Assembly: GCF_001913155.1 (NCBI RefSeq)
Contig: NZ_CP018760.1
Span: 806,001 to 870,000 of the forward strand
DNA: 64,000 bases
Direction of reading: 5' to 3'
Source: Maribacter hydrothermalis
Lineage (GTDB): Bacteria; Bacteroidota; Bacteroidia; Flavobacteriales; Flavobacteriaceae
Shown one piece after another: positions 1-9,113 of this stretch (position 1 is its first letter; each line of letters starts with the position of its first letter). Below the pieces are notes generated by a model. It ran no database searches, had not been told where the DNA came from, and saw nothing but the letters and a program-made list of their open reading frames with translations. Made by a program: the position numbers and the translations under genes.

Positions 1-155
1 AAATATAGTAAATGCTCACATACCTTTTAACAGCTTCGGTTTATAGTCATGGTTATGCTCAAAATCCTTTTTGTTTGTATGAATGCGCTATGTTTTCTTT
101 TTTATTTTCTTGCAATGCTTCATCTTTGCTTTAACTATTTTAATAGATCATACGT

Positions 156-1130
156 ATGAAAAAAAATATTGCAATTATAATGGGCGGTTATTCTAGCGAA
201 TTTAAAATATCGCTTATAAGCGGTAATGTGGTCTATAATTTTCTTGATAAGGAAAAATTCAACTTATTTAGAATTCATATTTTCAAAAACAAATGGGTTT
301 ATGTAGACGATAATGATAATGAAATACCCATAGATCGCAATGACTTTTCTATTCCCTTAAATGATAGCATCATAAAGTTTCATTGTATATTTAACGCTAT
401 ACATGGTTCGCCTGGTGAAGACGGATTAATGCAAGCTTATTTCGAATTGTTAGGAATTAAGCACACATCATGCAATTTTTATCAGGCAGCACTCACATTC
501 AATAAAAGAGATCTCTTAAGTGTACTTAAACCATATGGTATAAAATCAGCTCCATCATACTATTTAAATTTGGGTGATGAATTAAACGAAACAGAAATAA
601 TTAACAAGGTAAAACTACCCTGCTTTGTAAAAGCAAATAAATCGGGTAGTAGCTACGGGATCACTAAGGTTTATAAGGCTGAAGATTTAAAGAGTGCCAT
701 TGAAACAGCTTACAAGGAAGATGATGAAATTATTATTGAAGGTTATCTTGAAGGCACGGAGGTTTCTGTTGGAGTTCTAAAAATAAAAGGCGAAACAACC
801 GTTTTTCCCATAACTGAAATAGTTTCAGAAAATGATTTTTTTGATTATCAGGCTAAATACGAAGGAAAATCGCAAGAAATTACGCCTGCACGTATCAATG
901 CTGAACAATTAGAAAAAGTAACAATCGCTTCTAAGAAAATATATGATGTTCTAAAAATGACTGGTTTCTCTAGAAGTGAATTTATCTTCATTGGTAATGA
1001 ACCCTATTTATTAGAAATGAACACAACCCCTGGTTTAACTACGGAAAGTATTTTACCACAACAAGCTAAAGCTGCTGGCATTGAACTAGGTATGCTTTTT
1101 GAGCTTGCAATTGATGAGGCATTATCTTAA
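156..1130 (+). CDS. ddl: D-alanine--D-alanine ligase
   Basis: Cytoplasmic ATP-grasp enzyme that joins two D-alanines for the peptidoglycan stem peptide. The N-terminus has the Ddl signature (IIMGGYSSEFKISLISG, about residues 8-24). The ATP-grasp core follows with CFVKANKSGSSYGITKV, the EGTEVSVGVL strand and the metal-binding EMNTTPGLT near residue 289. At 324 residues it has normal family length. The start ATG is the only good one and follows an AT-rich leader without a Shine-Dalgarno sequence, as is usual in Bacteroidota. coaD follows in the same direction after a structured spacer. Assignment is from motifs visible in the translation. Confidence 0.96.
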   Translation: MKKNIAIIMGGYSSEFKISLISGNVVYNFLDKEKFNLFRIHIFKNKWVYVDDNDNEIPIDRNDFSIPLNDSIIKFHCIFNAIHGSPGEDGLMQAYFELLGIKHTSCNFYQAALTFNKRDLLSVLKPYGIKSAPSYYLNLGDELNETEIINKVKLPCFVKANKSGSSYGITKVYKAEDLKSAIETAYKEDDEIIIEGYLEGTEVSVGVLKIKGETTVFPITEIVSENDFFDYQAKYEGKSQEITPARINAEQLEKVTIASKKIYDVLKMTGFSRSEFIFIGNEPYLLEMNTTPGLTTESILPQQAKAAGIELGMLFELAIDEALS

Positions 1131-1156
1131 AATACCTATATTTAAAGAGTAAACGA

Positions 1157-1265
1157 CCTCGGGGAAAGCCCGCGAGGCATTCAATTGAAAATATAATTAA
1201 GATTTCGACGCAAGCCTTCCATACCGCTAGGCAGGCTTAGGAGCACTTAAATCTCGATTATCGAG
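1157..1265. repeat. GC-rich intergenic element with three hairpins
   Basis: The spacer between ddl and coaD is unlike the AT-rich surroundings. It holds a bulged hairpin (CCTCGGGG 1157-1164 with CCCGCGAGG 1169-1177), an AAGCCT/AGGCTT pair (1212-1217 and 1233-1238) enclosed by AGATTT/AAATCT (1200-1205 and 1249-1254), and a compact CTCGA-TTA-TCGAG hairpin (1253-1265). No U-tract follows, so it is not a standard terminator. It may be a dispersed extragenic repeat or a structured leader for coaD. No second copy was noticed in this window. Confidence 0.5.
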
Positions 1266-1277
1266 TAAAAACGTACT

Positions 1278-1730
1278 ATGAGACGAGCAATTTTTCCCGG
1301 TTCTTTTGATCCTTTAACCCTAGGTCATCATGATATTATTATGAGAGGCGTCACCCTTTTTGATGAAATTATTATTGCAATAGGTAAAAATGCGGATAAA
1401 AAATATATGTTTAGTTTAGAAAAACGATTGCATTTTATAGAAGAAGCGTTTAAAGATGTGCCCTCTATTAAAGTAAAAACTTACCAAGGCCTCACCGTTG
1501 ATTTTTGTAGGAAAGAAGACGCTAGTTTTATTTTAAGAGGATTAAGAAATCCTGCAGATTTCGAATTTGAGAAAGCTATTGCCCATACAAACAGAAAATT
1601 ATCTGAGATAGAAACCGTGTTTTTATTGACTTCTTCGGGTAAATCTTATATAAGTTCTTCTATTGTAAGAGATGTAATACGAAATAATGGGGACTATACT
1701 GGACTTGTACCTATTTCTGTAAGAAAATAG
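1278..1730 (+). CDS. coaD: Phosphopantetheine adenylyltransferase
   Basis: Transfers AMP from ATP to 4'-phosphopantetheine, the penultimate step of coenzyme A synthesis, in the cytoplasm. The nucleotidyltransferase signature PGSFDPLTLGHHDII is at residues 8-22 (the TxGH-type motif reads TLGH). The family segments RGLRNPADFEFEKAIAH and the C-terminal SSGKSYISSSIVRDV (the ISSS/R ATP-binding loop) are present. Length of 150 is slightly below the usual ~160. The gene lies about 150 bp after ddl, with the hairpin-rich element in between. Confidence 0.95.
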   Translation: MRRAIFPGSFDPLTLGHHDIIMRGVTLFDEIIIAIGKNADKKYMFSLEKRLHFIEEAFKDVPSIKVKTYQGLTVDFCRKEDASFILRGLRNPADFEFEKAIAHTNRKLSEIETVFLLTSSGKSYISSSIVRDVIRNNGDYTGLVPISVRK

Positions 1731-1811
1731 AAGCAAGTCTTAGAACTCACAACAGAAAACAACCTTTCAACAACACATAATCGCAAAAACACAACAATTA
1801 CTACTTAAAAA

Positions 1812-3695
1812 ATGGAAAGTTCCTATAAATTAGTAGGAAAATTCTTTCCGTATATGAGTACACCAAAAAATAATTCATCTTTTTCGTTAGATTGGATCAA
1901 ACAAATACCTTCGTCAATTGTAATAATAGATACCAATTTTAAAATTATTAGTGCATCCCCAAAATGGCAGACAAACTTTCAGTTAAATTTATCTCAAATT
2001 GAAGGTAATAATATAACCAGTTTTTTCCCAGAATTAGCTACTCAATTAAAAACGCGACTTCAATATAGCTTAGATGGGCTAAGGGACATTAAATTTAAAT
2101 ACAACGCAAATGATTCTAAATATTCATCAAAAGATTCCATTTGGCATTTTAACCCTTGGAAAGATGGTTACGGTAATATTATTGGTGTTATCATTAAAAT
2201 AAAGCCAATTACCAAAAACCAAGAACTTAAAATTGAGCTTAATAAAACCAAGTTGATTTTAAATCAAAAATGTGATGTCGCTAAAATTGGAAGTTGGGAA
2301 ATCGATATTATAAAAAACGTACTCCTTTGGACACCTATTGTAAATAAAATACATGGCTTACCCGTAAATTACAAACCAACCTTAGAAGAAGCTATAAATT
2401 TTTACCATGGAGAATCACAAGACGTTATAAGGAAAGCTGTCAATGATGCTATTAATTTTGGTACACCATGGAATGAAAAAGCACAACTGAAACAAAAAGA
2501 TGGAACCTTAATTACAGTAAATACTATTGGTAGACCAAAATTTAAAGATGGAAAATGTAATAGAATAATAGGTACAATTCAAAATATTAAGAGTACCGCA
2601 CCTACAAAAATCAATAATTTAAAAACAGTAATAGAAGAATATCCTCTATTTGAAAAAGTCCCTTTTGGATTAGCAATTATAGATTTAAATTCTGGAACAT
2701 TTTTGAATGTAAACAACCAATTTTCTAAACTATCGGGTTTCGAAAAAGAGCACTTTTTACAACATAATGTTATGGATTATGTACCTACTAATTTTAAAAA
2801 TAAAAATGCTGATTTATTTAAACAACTAAAAGAAAAAGGATTTTTTGAACCCGTAAAATTTATATTTTCTACAAAACAAAAACATCAATTAAATATAAAA
2901 GTTTCAGGGACAATCGTCAAAAATTCTTTAGGCGTAAAGAGCATTTTATGCACTATTGAAAATATAACTACGCAAACCAAACTAGAAAATAAACTTAAAA
3001 GCACTATCTCGGTTGTAAGAGAACGGAATGAGCAACTTTTAAATTTTGCACATATGGTATCTCATAATCTTAAAACACATGCAACCAACTTTTCTTTATT
3101 ATTAAATTTCCTAAATGATGAAACAAATAAGATTCAGCGCAATAAGTTCATGAAGATGCTATTTAGCGCTTCTGACAACTTATCTGAAACCATTAAAGGA
3201 CTGCGTGAAGTAGTTGCTGTAAACACAAGTGTAAATGAAGAAAAGAAAAATATTTCTTTAATTGATAGTGTTTTTGTTGTTGAACAAAATGTAGCAGGGT
3301 TACTGAAAGAGACCAATGGTAAAATAATTAATGAAATCCCCGAAGATACTATGGTTAAAGCCCTACCTGCTTACCTTAATAGTATTTTAACAAATTGTAT
3401 TACCAATTCAATAAAATATAGAAATCCAGATAAAAATCCCATAATCATTTTAAGTATAGAAGATGAAAAGAACTACACAGTTCTTAGTATAGAAGACAAC
3501 GGCCTAGGTATAGATTTAGAAAAATATGGCAATAAAATTTTTGGCCTATATAAAACTTTTCATAGAAATAAAGAATCTGTAGGTATAGGTCTTTATATTA
3601 CTAAAAATCAAATTGAAGCTCTAAATGGAAAAATTTCTGTTAAGAGCACGCCTAACCAAGGTAGTACTTTTAAAGTATATTTTAATAAAATATAA
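1812..3695 (+). CDS. Cytosolic multi-PAS sensor histidine kinase (copy 1)
   Basis: A 627-residue kinase with no signal peptide or membrane helix, so probably a cytoplasmic sensor. About three PAS-like modules occupy residues 25-130, 150-262 and 280-390. A dimerisation helix follows with the phospho-acceptor in VSHNLKTH (His418, H-N rather than the common H-E). The HATPase_c domain has N-box LTNCITNSIKY, G1 EDNGLGIDL and G2 GIGLYITKNQIEALNG. It is clearly paralogous to the next gene (same H-box, same GLYITKNQI G2). There is no linked receiver before the one at 5651, so the two kinases may share it. The ligand cannot be read from sequence. Confidence 0.88.
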   Translation: MESSYKLVGKFFPYMSTPKNNSSFSLDWIKQIPSSIVIIDTNFKIISASPKWQTNFQLNLSQIEGNNITSFFPELATQLKTRLQYSLDGLRDIKFKYNANDSKYSSKDSIWHFNPWKDGYGNIIGVIIKIKPITKNQELKIELNKTKLILNQKCDVAKIGSWEIDIIKNVLLWTPIVNKIHGLPVNYKPTLEEAINFYHGESQDVIRKAVNDAINFGTPWNEKAQLKQKDGTLITVNTIGRPKFKDGKCNRIIGTIQNIKSTAPTKINNLKTVIEEYPLFEKVPFGLAIIDLNSGTFLNVNNQFSKLSGFEKEHFLQHNVMDYVPTNFKNKNADLFKQLKEKGFFEPVKFIFSTKQKHQLNIKVSGTIVKNSLGVKSILCTIENITTQTKLENKLKSTISVVRERNEQLLNFAHMVSHNLKTHATNFSLLLNFLNDETNKIQRNKFMKMLFSASDNLSETIKGLREVVAVNTSVNEEKKNISLIDSVFVVEQNVAGLLKETNGKIINEIPEDTMVKALPAYLNSILTNCITNSIKYRNPDKNPIIILSIEDEKNYTVLSIEDNGLGIDLEKYGNKIFGLYKTFHRNKESVGIGLYITKNQIEALNGKISVKSTPNQGSTFKVYFNKI

Positions 3696-3810
3696 GAATT
3701 GTACTACTTTTATAGTAAGATAATAACTTACACAACTAATAAATACTCTTTCACAACAATTGTTCAGTAAAATACAGTAATCCCATTATTTTCGTAAGAA
3801 ATTACTTAAC

Positions 3811-5664
3811 ATGATTAAAGTTCCCCATATCACTAGCAGTACATATTTAATTAAGCAATTACCAACGCCAACTGCGTTCATTGATTCTAATTATAATATT
3901 GTACTTACATCTAACAAGTGGTCAACTACTTTTGATAGGAATTTAGAACGTAGTAGTTCCAAAAATTTATTTTCTGTTTTTCCAAAATTAAACCAAAAAT
4001 GGAAAACTGTATTAGAAAGTTGCTTAAAAGGACAACCTCAATTAATGGGTGTTCACCAGGCTAGTGATAAAAACGACAACGAATTGTGGTTTGAGTGGAC
4101 TACCGCACCATGGTATGATACCCATGAAACTATTATAGGTGTAATAATTCAATTAAATAATGTGACCGATACCATTAATAATGAATTAGAACTTAAAAAG
4201 AAAGATGTACTGTTGCAACAGCAGGCAGAAATTACTAAAATTGGTCGTTGGGAATATGATATTATTAACAACCAACTTACTTGGTGTGCTACCACCAAAG
4301 CAATACATGAGGTACCTCCACACTTTACTCCAAATATCGAAAATGCACTTTTCCATTATAAAGAAGGTCATAGTAGAAACGCAATATCTATGGCTCTTTT
4401 TGAAGCTCAAAGCAAAGGCAAAGCATGGAACAATTTAAAATTACAAATTATAACCGCAAACGGCAATGAAAAATGGGTTAAGGCCGGCGGTAAACCTATT
4501 TATAATAAAGGTGAACTTGTTGGGTTAATAGGTACATTTCAAGACATACACGATCAAGTTGAAGCTGATACAAAGTTTTTAGATAACGAAAAATTATTGA
4601 GAACTCTTATTGACAACTTACCTGTAAACGTTTACATAAAGGACACGGAATCTAGAAAAATTTTAGTAAATAAAGCAGAATGCGATTACTTAGGTATAAC
4701 AGACCCTAATGAAATTTTAGGTAAAAATGATTTTGAACTTTATTCTTTTGCATCAGCAGAAAAATCTAGAGAGGAAGATTTACAGGTAATGCGTTCTTTA
4801 AAATCCATAATTAGCAAAGAAAAAGTGAACGTTAAAAAAGATGGTAAAGAAACAACTTTTCTAAGTTCAAAAATACCATTAATTGATAATAAAGGTATTG
4901 CTTATGGTATTGTAGGTATAAGTCTCGACATTTCTCAATTAAAAGAAAAAGAAGATGAATTAAGAAATATCATAAACATTGTATCAATTCAAAACAAAAA
5001 ATTATTAAATTTTGCACATATTGTTTCGCATAACCTACGCTCACATTCAGCAAATTTTTCCATGTTATTGAATTTTTTAGAAACAGAAAAAGATGTAGAA
5101 GAAAAAAATAAAATAATGGTGATGCTTAATGAAGCTTCTAATAATCTTTTAGAAACTTTAGACAATTTAAATAATGTTATATCAATTAATACAAATACTA
5201 ATATTGAAAAAAAAGAGGTTAATTTAAATGATAAAATTATTGATTGCAATCGAAATTTTGCCACCTATCTTTTGAACAATAATGCACAAATAAAAAACAA
5301 TGTGCCACCTAATTTCATGGTGAAATCGGTTCCAACTTACTTAGAAAATATTTTATCAAATTTTATAACTAATGCTGTAAAATATAAAGATCCCAGTAGA
5401 AACTCAGTTATAACCCTAAGTGCAATTAAAAATAATAACCATTCTATTTTAACAATTTCAGATAATGGTATTGGAATTGACTTAAAAAAGTATGGAAAAA
5501 AATTATTTGGTATGTACAAAACCTTTCATACGAATAAAGATGCTAAAGGAATTGGGCTATATATTACTAAAAATCAGATTGATGCAATGAATGGAAAAAT
5601 AGAAGTAAAAAGTGAAATAGGAAAAGGAACAGAATTTAAAATATTCTTTAATGACAAAAATTAA
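3811..5664 (+). CDS. Cytosolic multi-PAS sensor histidine kinase (copy 2)
   Basis: A 617-residue paralogue of the preceding kinase with three PAS-like modules (about residues 15-120, 140-250 and 265-385) and no membrane segment. The third module contains a typical PAS core (LPVNVYIKDTESRKILVNKA). The H-box reads VSHNLRSH with His407. The HATPase_c domain has N-box LSNFITNAVKY, G1 SDNGIGIDL and G2 GIGLYITKNQIDAMNG. The 3' end overlaps the response-regulator gene by 14 bp, which suggests translational coupling and that this kinase phosphorylates that regulator. A 115-bp spacer separates it from copy 1. Confidence 0.88.
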   Translation: MIKVPHITSSTYLIKQLPTPTAFIDSNYNIVLTSNKWSTTFDRNLERSSSKNLFSVFPKLNQKWKTVLESCLKGQPQLMGVHQASDKNDNELWFEWTTAPWYDTHETIIGVIIQLNNVTDTINNELELKKKDVLLQQQAEITKIGRWEYDIINNQLTWCATTKAIHEVPPHFTPNIENALFHYKEGHSRNAISMALFEAQSKGKAWNNLKLQIITANGNEKWVKAGGKPIYNKGELVGLIGTFQDIHDQVEADTKFLDNEKLLRTLIDNLPVNVYIKDTESRKILVNKAECDYLGITDPNEILGKNDFELYSFASAEKSREEDLQVMRSLKSIISKEKVNVKKDGKETTFLSSKIPLIDNKGIAYGIVGISLDISQLKEKEDELRNIINIVSIQNKKLLNFAHIVSHNLRSHSANFSMLLNFLETEKDVEEKNKIMVMLNEASNNLLETLDNLNNVISINTNTNIEKKEVNLNDKIIDCNRNFATYLLNNNAQIKNNVPPNFMVKSVPTYLENILSNFITNAVKYKDPSRNSVITLSAIKNNNHSILTISDNGIGIDLKKYGKKLFGMYKTFHTNKDAKGIGLYITKNQIDAMNGKIEVKSEIGKGTEFKIFFNDKN

Positions 5665-6055
5665 CGATATCGCTATAATTGACGACGACGCCATAACGGT
5701 ATTTGGATTAAGAAAATTAATTACTATGTATGTTGAGTGCAATTCAATACAGTCATATGCCAATGGTAAAGTTGCCTTAGACGGGTTCATTGAAAAAATT
5801 AATCAAAAGCAACAAATTCCTGAAATTCTATTCTTAGATATAAATATGCCAATTATGGATGGATGGGAATTTTTAGAAGCTTTTCTAAAACTTAACATTT
5901 CTACAAAAATAAAAATCAATATAGTTACTTCTTCAATTGACCCCTATGATAAAAAACAATGGGAATTTTACAAAACCAAAACCCATCATTTAATTACATT
6001 TAATTTAAAACCAATTGACAAAAATATAATCACCGAAATTACCAAGGTTGCCTAA
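5651..6055 (+). CDS. Single-domain response regulator
   Basis: A 134-residue protein that is one receiver (REC) domain with no output domain, like CheY or Spo0F. The acidic cluster is Asp11-13 (IIDDDAIT), the phospho-acceptor is Asp63 in LFLDINMPIMDGWEF, the switch Ser/Thr lies in IVTSSID, and the conserved Lys is Lys120 in FNLKPID. It overlaps the second PAS kinase by 14 bp, so it is almost certainly that kinase's partner, and possibly serves both tandem kinases. It presumably acts by protein-protein contact or as a phosphorelay intermediate; its target is not evident. Confidence 0.9.
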   Translation: MTKINDIAIIDDDAITVFGLRKLITMYVECNSIQSYANGKVALDGFIEKINQKQQIPEILFLDINMPIMDGWEFLEAFLKLNISTKIKINIVTSSIDPYDKKQWEFYKTKTHHLITFNLKPIDKNIITEITKVA

Positions 6056-6072
6056 AGCAATGAAGTATTGTT

Positions 6073-6080
6073 TATTTTTG
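6073..6080 (+). promoter_or_regulatory. Candidate -7 box for the M14 peptidase gene
   Basis: TATTTTTG matches the Bacteroidota -7 consensus TAnnTTTG; a TTG lies 22 bp upstream (6048-6050). A start of transcription just downstream favours translation from the ATG at 6123 (or 6090) rather than the ATG at 6048, which lies upstream of the promoter and inside the response-regulator gene. Confidence 0.45.
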
Positions 6081-6122
6081 CCAATCAATATGGAGCCAAT
6101 TTTCCATAATATTTTATTGGCA

Positions 6123-7871
6123 ATGAGAATTCTACGAGCAATTTCCTTTATTTTTCTATTTATCTCTTGTGAGAAAAAAAACGATTCAATCGAAACTGAT
6201 TTTCTTACGCCTTATGAAATCTCTAACAAGACTGAAACCGCCACTTATGAACAAGTGATAGAATTCTATTTAAACCTCTCTAAAGAATTCTCTAGTATAA
6301 ACATACAAACAATAGGAGAAACCGATAGTGGCCAACCTTTACACTTAGTTACCTATAGTGCCGAAGCAGACTTTAACTTTAAGAAATTAGAGAAAGACAA
6401 AGCCATAATGCTAATTAATAACGGAATACACCCTGGCGAAAGCGATGGAGTAGATGCAACCATGTTATTATTTCGCGATTTAGCACGAAGAAAAATTAAA
6501 ACCCCTAAAAAAACCCTCATTGCTACTATACCAATTTATAATATTGGCGGCGCACTAAATAGAAATAGCACTTCTAGGGCAAATCAAAATGGGCCCAAGG
6601 AATATGGATTTAGAGGGAATGCCAAAAATTATGATTTAAATAGAGATTTCATTAAAACTGACACGAAAAACGCCGAAACTTTTTCAAAAATTTTTCATTT
6701 AGTTAATCCAGATGTATTTATTGACAACCACGTAAGTAATGGTGCAGATTACCAATATACGCTTACCCATTTATTTACACAACATAATAAGCTAGGCGGG
6801 AAATTAGGTGACTATGTTCATAACAAGCTAATGCCACAATTAAAAGATTCACTATTAAATTCTGAGTTAGAAATAACACCGTATGTAAATGTTTTTAATA
6901 AACCCCCGGAAATTGGATTTCAACAATTTATGGATTATCCAAGGTATTCAACTGGTTACACTACGCTATGGAATTCCGTGGGTATGATGGTTGAAACCCA
7001 CATGTTAAAATCCTATGACAAAAGAGTTGAAGGCACCTACCAGCTAATGCGTAAAATGATATTAATTACCGAAAAAGATGGCAATGATATTAAGGCTTTA
7101 CGCGCCAATGCAACAAAAAATGTCCTATCTAATAACCATTACCCTATTTCTTGGCAATTAGACACCAGTAAGGTTTCAAAGTTTATTTTTAAAGGATTTA
7201 AGGCAGACACCGTAATTAGTAAAGTAACAGGGTTACCGCGTTTAAAATATAATCGAAATTTACCCATTGAAAATGAAATTGAATATCGAGACTATTATAA
7301 ACCTTCAGATTCAGTTAAGATTCCTAGCGCTTACATTATTAAGAAACAATGGAAGAATGTATTACAAAGATTAGATAACAATAATATTACTTATACACCT
7401 CTTAAAAATGATACGGTTATACGTGTTGAATCATATAAAATAGCCGAATATAAAACAGTATCCTCACCTTATGAAGGCCATTATTTACATTATAATACGA
7501 CGATAAATTCAACTGAAATGGATTTAGGCTTTATTACCGGGGATATTATCGTATACTTGGACCAACCCGGTGCAAGATATCTATTGGAAACCCTAGAACC
7601 CGCCGCTGTAGATTCCTTTTTTAATTGGAATTTTTTCGACACCATACTTCAACAAAAAGAAGGCTTCTCTCCTTACGTATTTGAAGACACCGCCTTAAAA
7701 ATGCTTGAAAATGATTCTGTATTAAAACAAAATTTTGAAAATAAAAAGAACCTAGAACCAGAATTTAAAGCAAATTGGTATACACAGTTAAGCTGGCTCT
7801 TTAAGCAAAGTAACTTATATGAAAATGCACATATGCAATATCCTATTTACAGAATTCCAAATACTAACTAG
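6123..7871 (+). CDS. M14-family zinc carboxypeptidase lipoprotein
   Basis: Predicted exported zinc metallopeptidase of the M14 (carboxypeptidase A-like) superfamily. With the ATG at 6123 the protein starts MRILRAISFIFLFISC, a lipoprotein signal with lipobox FISC, so it is probably membrane anchored. Zinc ligands are His103 and Glu106 in NGIHPGESDG and His203 in FIDNHVS; the catalytic Glu is likely Glu291 in MMVETHML. The C-terminal half (about residues 350-580) is a flavobacterial extension of unclear role. The open frame extends upstream to 6048, but that region lacks a signal and precedes the candidate promoter. The 3' end overlaps the converging NUDIX gene by 4 bp. Confidence 0.87.
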   Translation: MRILRAISFIFLFISCEKKNDSIETDFLTPYEISNKTETATYEQVIEFYLNLSKEFSSINIQTIGETDSGQPLHLVTYSAEADFNFKKLEKDKAIMLINNGIHPGESDGVDATMLLFRDLARRKIKTPKKTLIATIPIYNIGGALNRNSTSRANQNGPKEYGFRGNAKNYDLNRDFIKTDTKNAETFSKIFHLVNPDVFIDNHVSNGADYQYTLTHLFTQHNKLGGKLGDYVHNKLMPQLKDSLLNSELEITPYVNVFNKPPEIGFQQFMDYPRYSTGYTTLWNSVGMMVETHMLKSYDKRVEGTYQLMRKMILITEKDGNDIKALRANATKNVLSNNHYPISWQLDTSKVSKFIFKGFKADTVISKVTGLPRLKYNRNLPIENEIEYRDYYKPSDSVKIPSAYIIKKQWKNVLQRLDNNNITYTPLKNDTVIRVESYKIAEYKTVSSPYEGHYLHYNTTINSTEMDLGFITGDIIVYLDQPGARYLLETLEPAAVDSFFNWNFFDTILQQKEGFSPYVFEDTALKMLENDSVLKQNFENKKNLEPEFKANWYTQLSWLFKQSNLYENAHMQYPIYRIPNTN

Positions 7872-8458
7872 TCACCTTCAAATAAAATTTTAATGTTCAC
7901 ATATGAATTTTGAAGTGCTTTTTGAATCTTAACTGGACCTTTCCATTTAACTTTTACAATACCTTCTTTTTTTTCAGGCTTTAATTTGCCCTTATAATCG
8001 GTCTTCATTGCGTACCAGTGAACTTGTTTTAAGGTATAAACACCGCTATTTTTAAAAATATGATAGGTAGTACGCAAGAAATTTTCAATTCTAAGACCTT
8101 TCACACCAGTTTCCTCCTCAACTTCTCTTATGGCACAATCTTCAATTGATTCACCTTTATCCAGCTTACCTTTTGGCAAGTCCCACTTATCATTTCTGTA
8201 TATAAACAACACTTTACCCTCATCATTTGTAACCACACCACCAGCTGCAACAACCAAAGGAATTTCTTTTGTGAACTTTTTTAAAATCTCCTCATGATTA
8301 GGATGATATATGTACGCTTCTTGAAGCTTTCCTTTCTTCAAAGACTTGATTGCCCCTTGTATAGAAGTCTGATTTAGTAAAAAATACTCTCCATTTGCTG
8401 TTTCGGAGAGTTTATTTGTCAAAATCAAAGGCAATTCATTAACAAAAACTTTATACAT
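7868..8458 (-). CDS. NUDIX hydrolase
   Basis: Cytoplasmic pyrophosphohydrolase acting on a nucleoside diphosphate linked to another moiety; substrate unknown. A perfect Nudix box lies at Gly97-Val119 (begins GKLDKGE and ends REVEEETGV) when translation starts at the MYKVF methionine. An N-terminal part of about 65 residues precedes the Nudix fold. An in-frame ATG at 8467 and a more distant one at 8485 would overlap pyrE; MYKVF was chosen because it avoids this overlap. The gene diverges from pyrE with almost no spacer and ends in a 4-bp overlap with the M14 gene. Confidence 0.9.
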   Translation of the reverse strand: MYKVFVNELPLILTNKLSETANGEYFLLNQTSIQGAIKSLKKGKLQEAYIYHPNHEEILKKFTKEIPLVVAAGGVVTNDEGKVLFIYRNDKWDLPKGKLDKGESIEDCAIREVEEETGVKGLRIENFLRTTYHIFKNSGVYTLKQVHWYAMKTDYKGKLKPEKKEGIVKVKWKGPVKIQKALQNSYVNIKILFEGD

Positions 8459-8461
8459 TTG
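8454..8461 (+). promoter_or_regulatory. Possible -7 box for pyrE
   Basis: TACATTTG fits TAnnTTTG and lies only a few bases before the pyrE ATG at 8466. It also encodes the first codons of the opposite-strand NUDIX gene, so the match may be coincidental. If real, the pyrE mRNA would be leaderless or nearly so. No -33 box at standard spacing was seen. Confidence 0.25.
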
Positions 8462-8465
8462 CGTC

Positions 8466-9110
8466 ATGGTTTTAGACAAAGACACGGCAAAAAAAACTGC
8501 AGAGCTTCTGCTGCAAATTAATGCAATAAAATTGAAACCCGAAAATCCTTTTACTTGGGCTTCTGGTTGGAAATCTCCTATCTATTGCGACAATAGAATT
8601 TTGCTATCATACCCAGCTATCAGAAATTACATTCGAGATGAAATGGCCAAGCAAGTTGAACTACTATATGGTAAGCCAGACTGCATTGTTGGTGTAGCTA
8701 CGGGAGCTATAGGAATTGGTGCTTTAGTTGCTGACAAACTAAATCTTCCTTTTGTATATGTAAGACCTGAGCCTAAATCTCATGGCAGACAAAATCAAAT
8801 TGAAGGGCATTTAGAAGCCTACCAAACTGTTGTAGTAATAGAAGACTTAATTAGTACTGGTAAAAGTAGTTTAAATGCTGTTGATGCATTAAGAGCTGTT
8901 GACGCCAATGTAAAAGGAATGCTAGCTATATTTACGTACGGTTTTGAAACTGCGCTCAACAACTTTAAAGAAAAAAACACCGAATTGCACACTTTAAGTA
9001 GTTATCAATATCTTATAGAACAAGCATCTGATACTGGTTATGTTAAAGAAGCACAGTTAAATACATTAATGGAATGGAGGAAGGACCCCTCGCAATGGAC
9101 AAATAAATAA
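8466..9110 (+). CDS. pyrE: Orotate phosphoribosyltransferase
   Basis: Converts orotate and PRPP to OMP in de novo pyrimidine synthesis, in the cytoplasm. The N-terminal FTWASGWKSPIYCDNR orotate/PRPP segment is at about residues 30-45. The PRPP-binding motif VVVIEDLISTGKSS is near residue 120. The RPEPKSHGRQNQIEG loop is the flexible catalytic loop. Length of 214 is typical. The ATG overlaps the opposite-strand CATG that can start the NUDIX gene. The SRPBCC-like gene follows after 3 bp in the same direction. Confidence 0.96.
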   Translation: MVLDKDTAKKTAELLLQINAIKLKPENPFTWASGWKSPIYCDNRILLSYPAIRNYIRDEMAKQVELLYGKPDCIVGVATGAIGIGALVADKLNLPFVYVRPEPKSHGRQNQIEGHLEAYQTVVVIEDLISTGKSSLNAVDALRAVDANVKGMLAIFTYGFETALNNFKEKNTELHTLSSYQYLIEQASDTGYVKEAQLNTLMEWRKDPSQWTNK

Positions 9111-9113
9111 TTT

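Noticed and set aside
12..134. A 40-codon plus-strand open frame before ddl
   Set aside because: Not preceded by a promoter or ribosome site, no recognisable motif, and low complexity; probably chance in AT-rich sequence.
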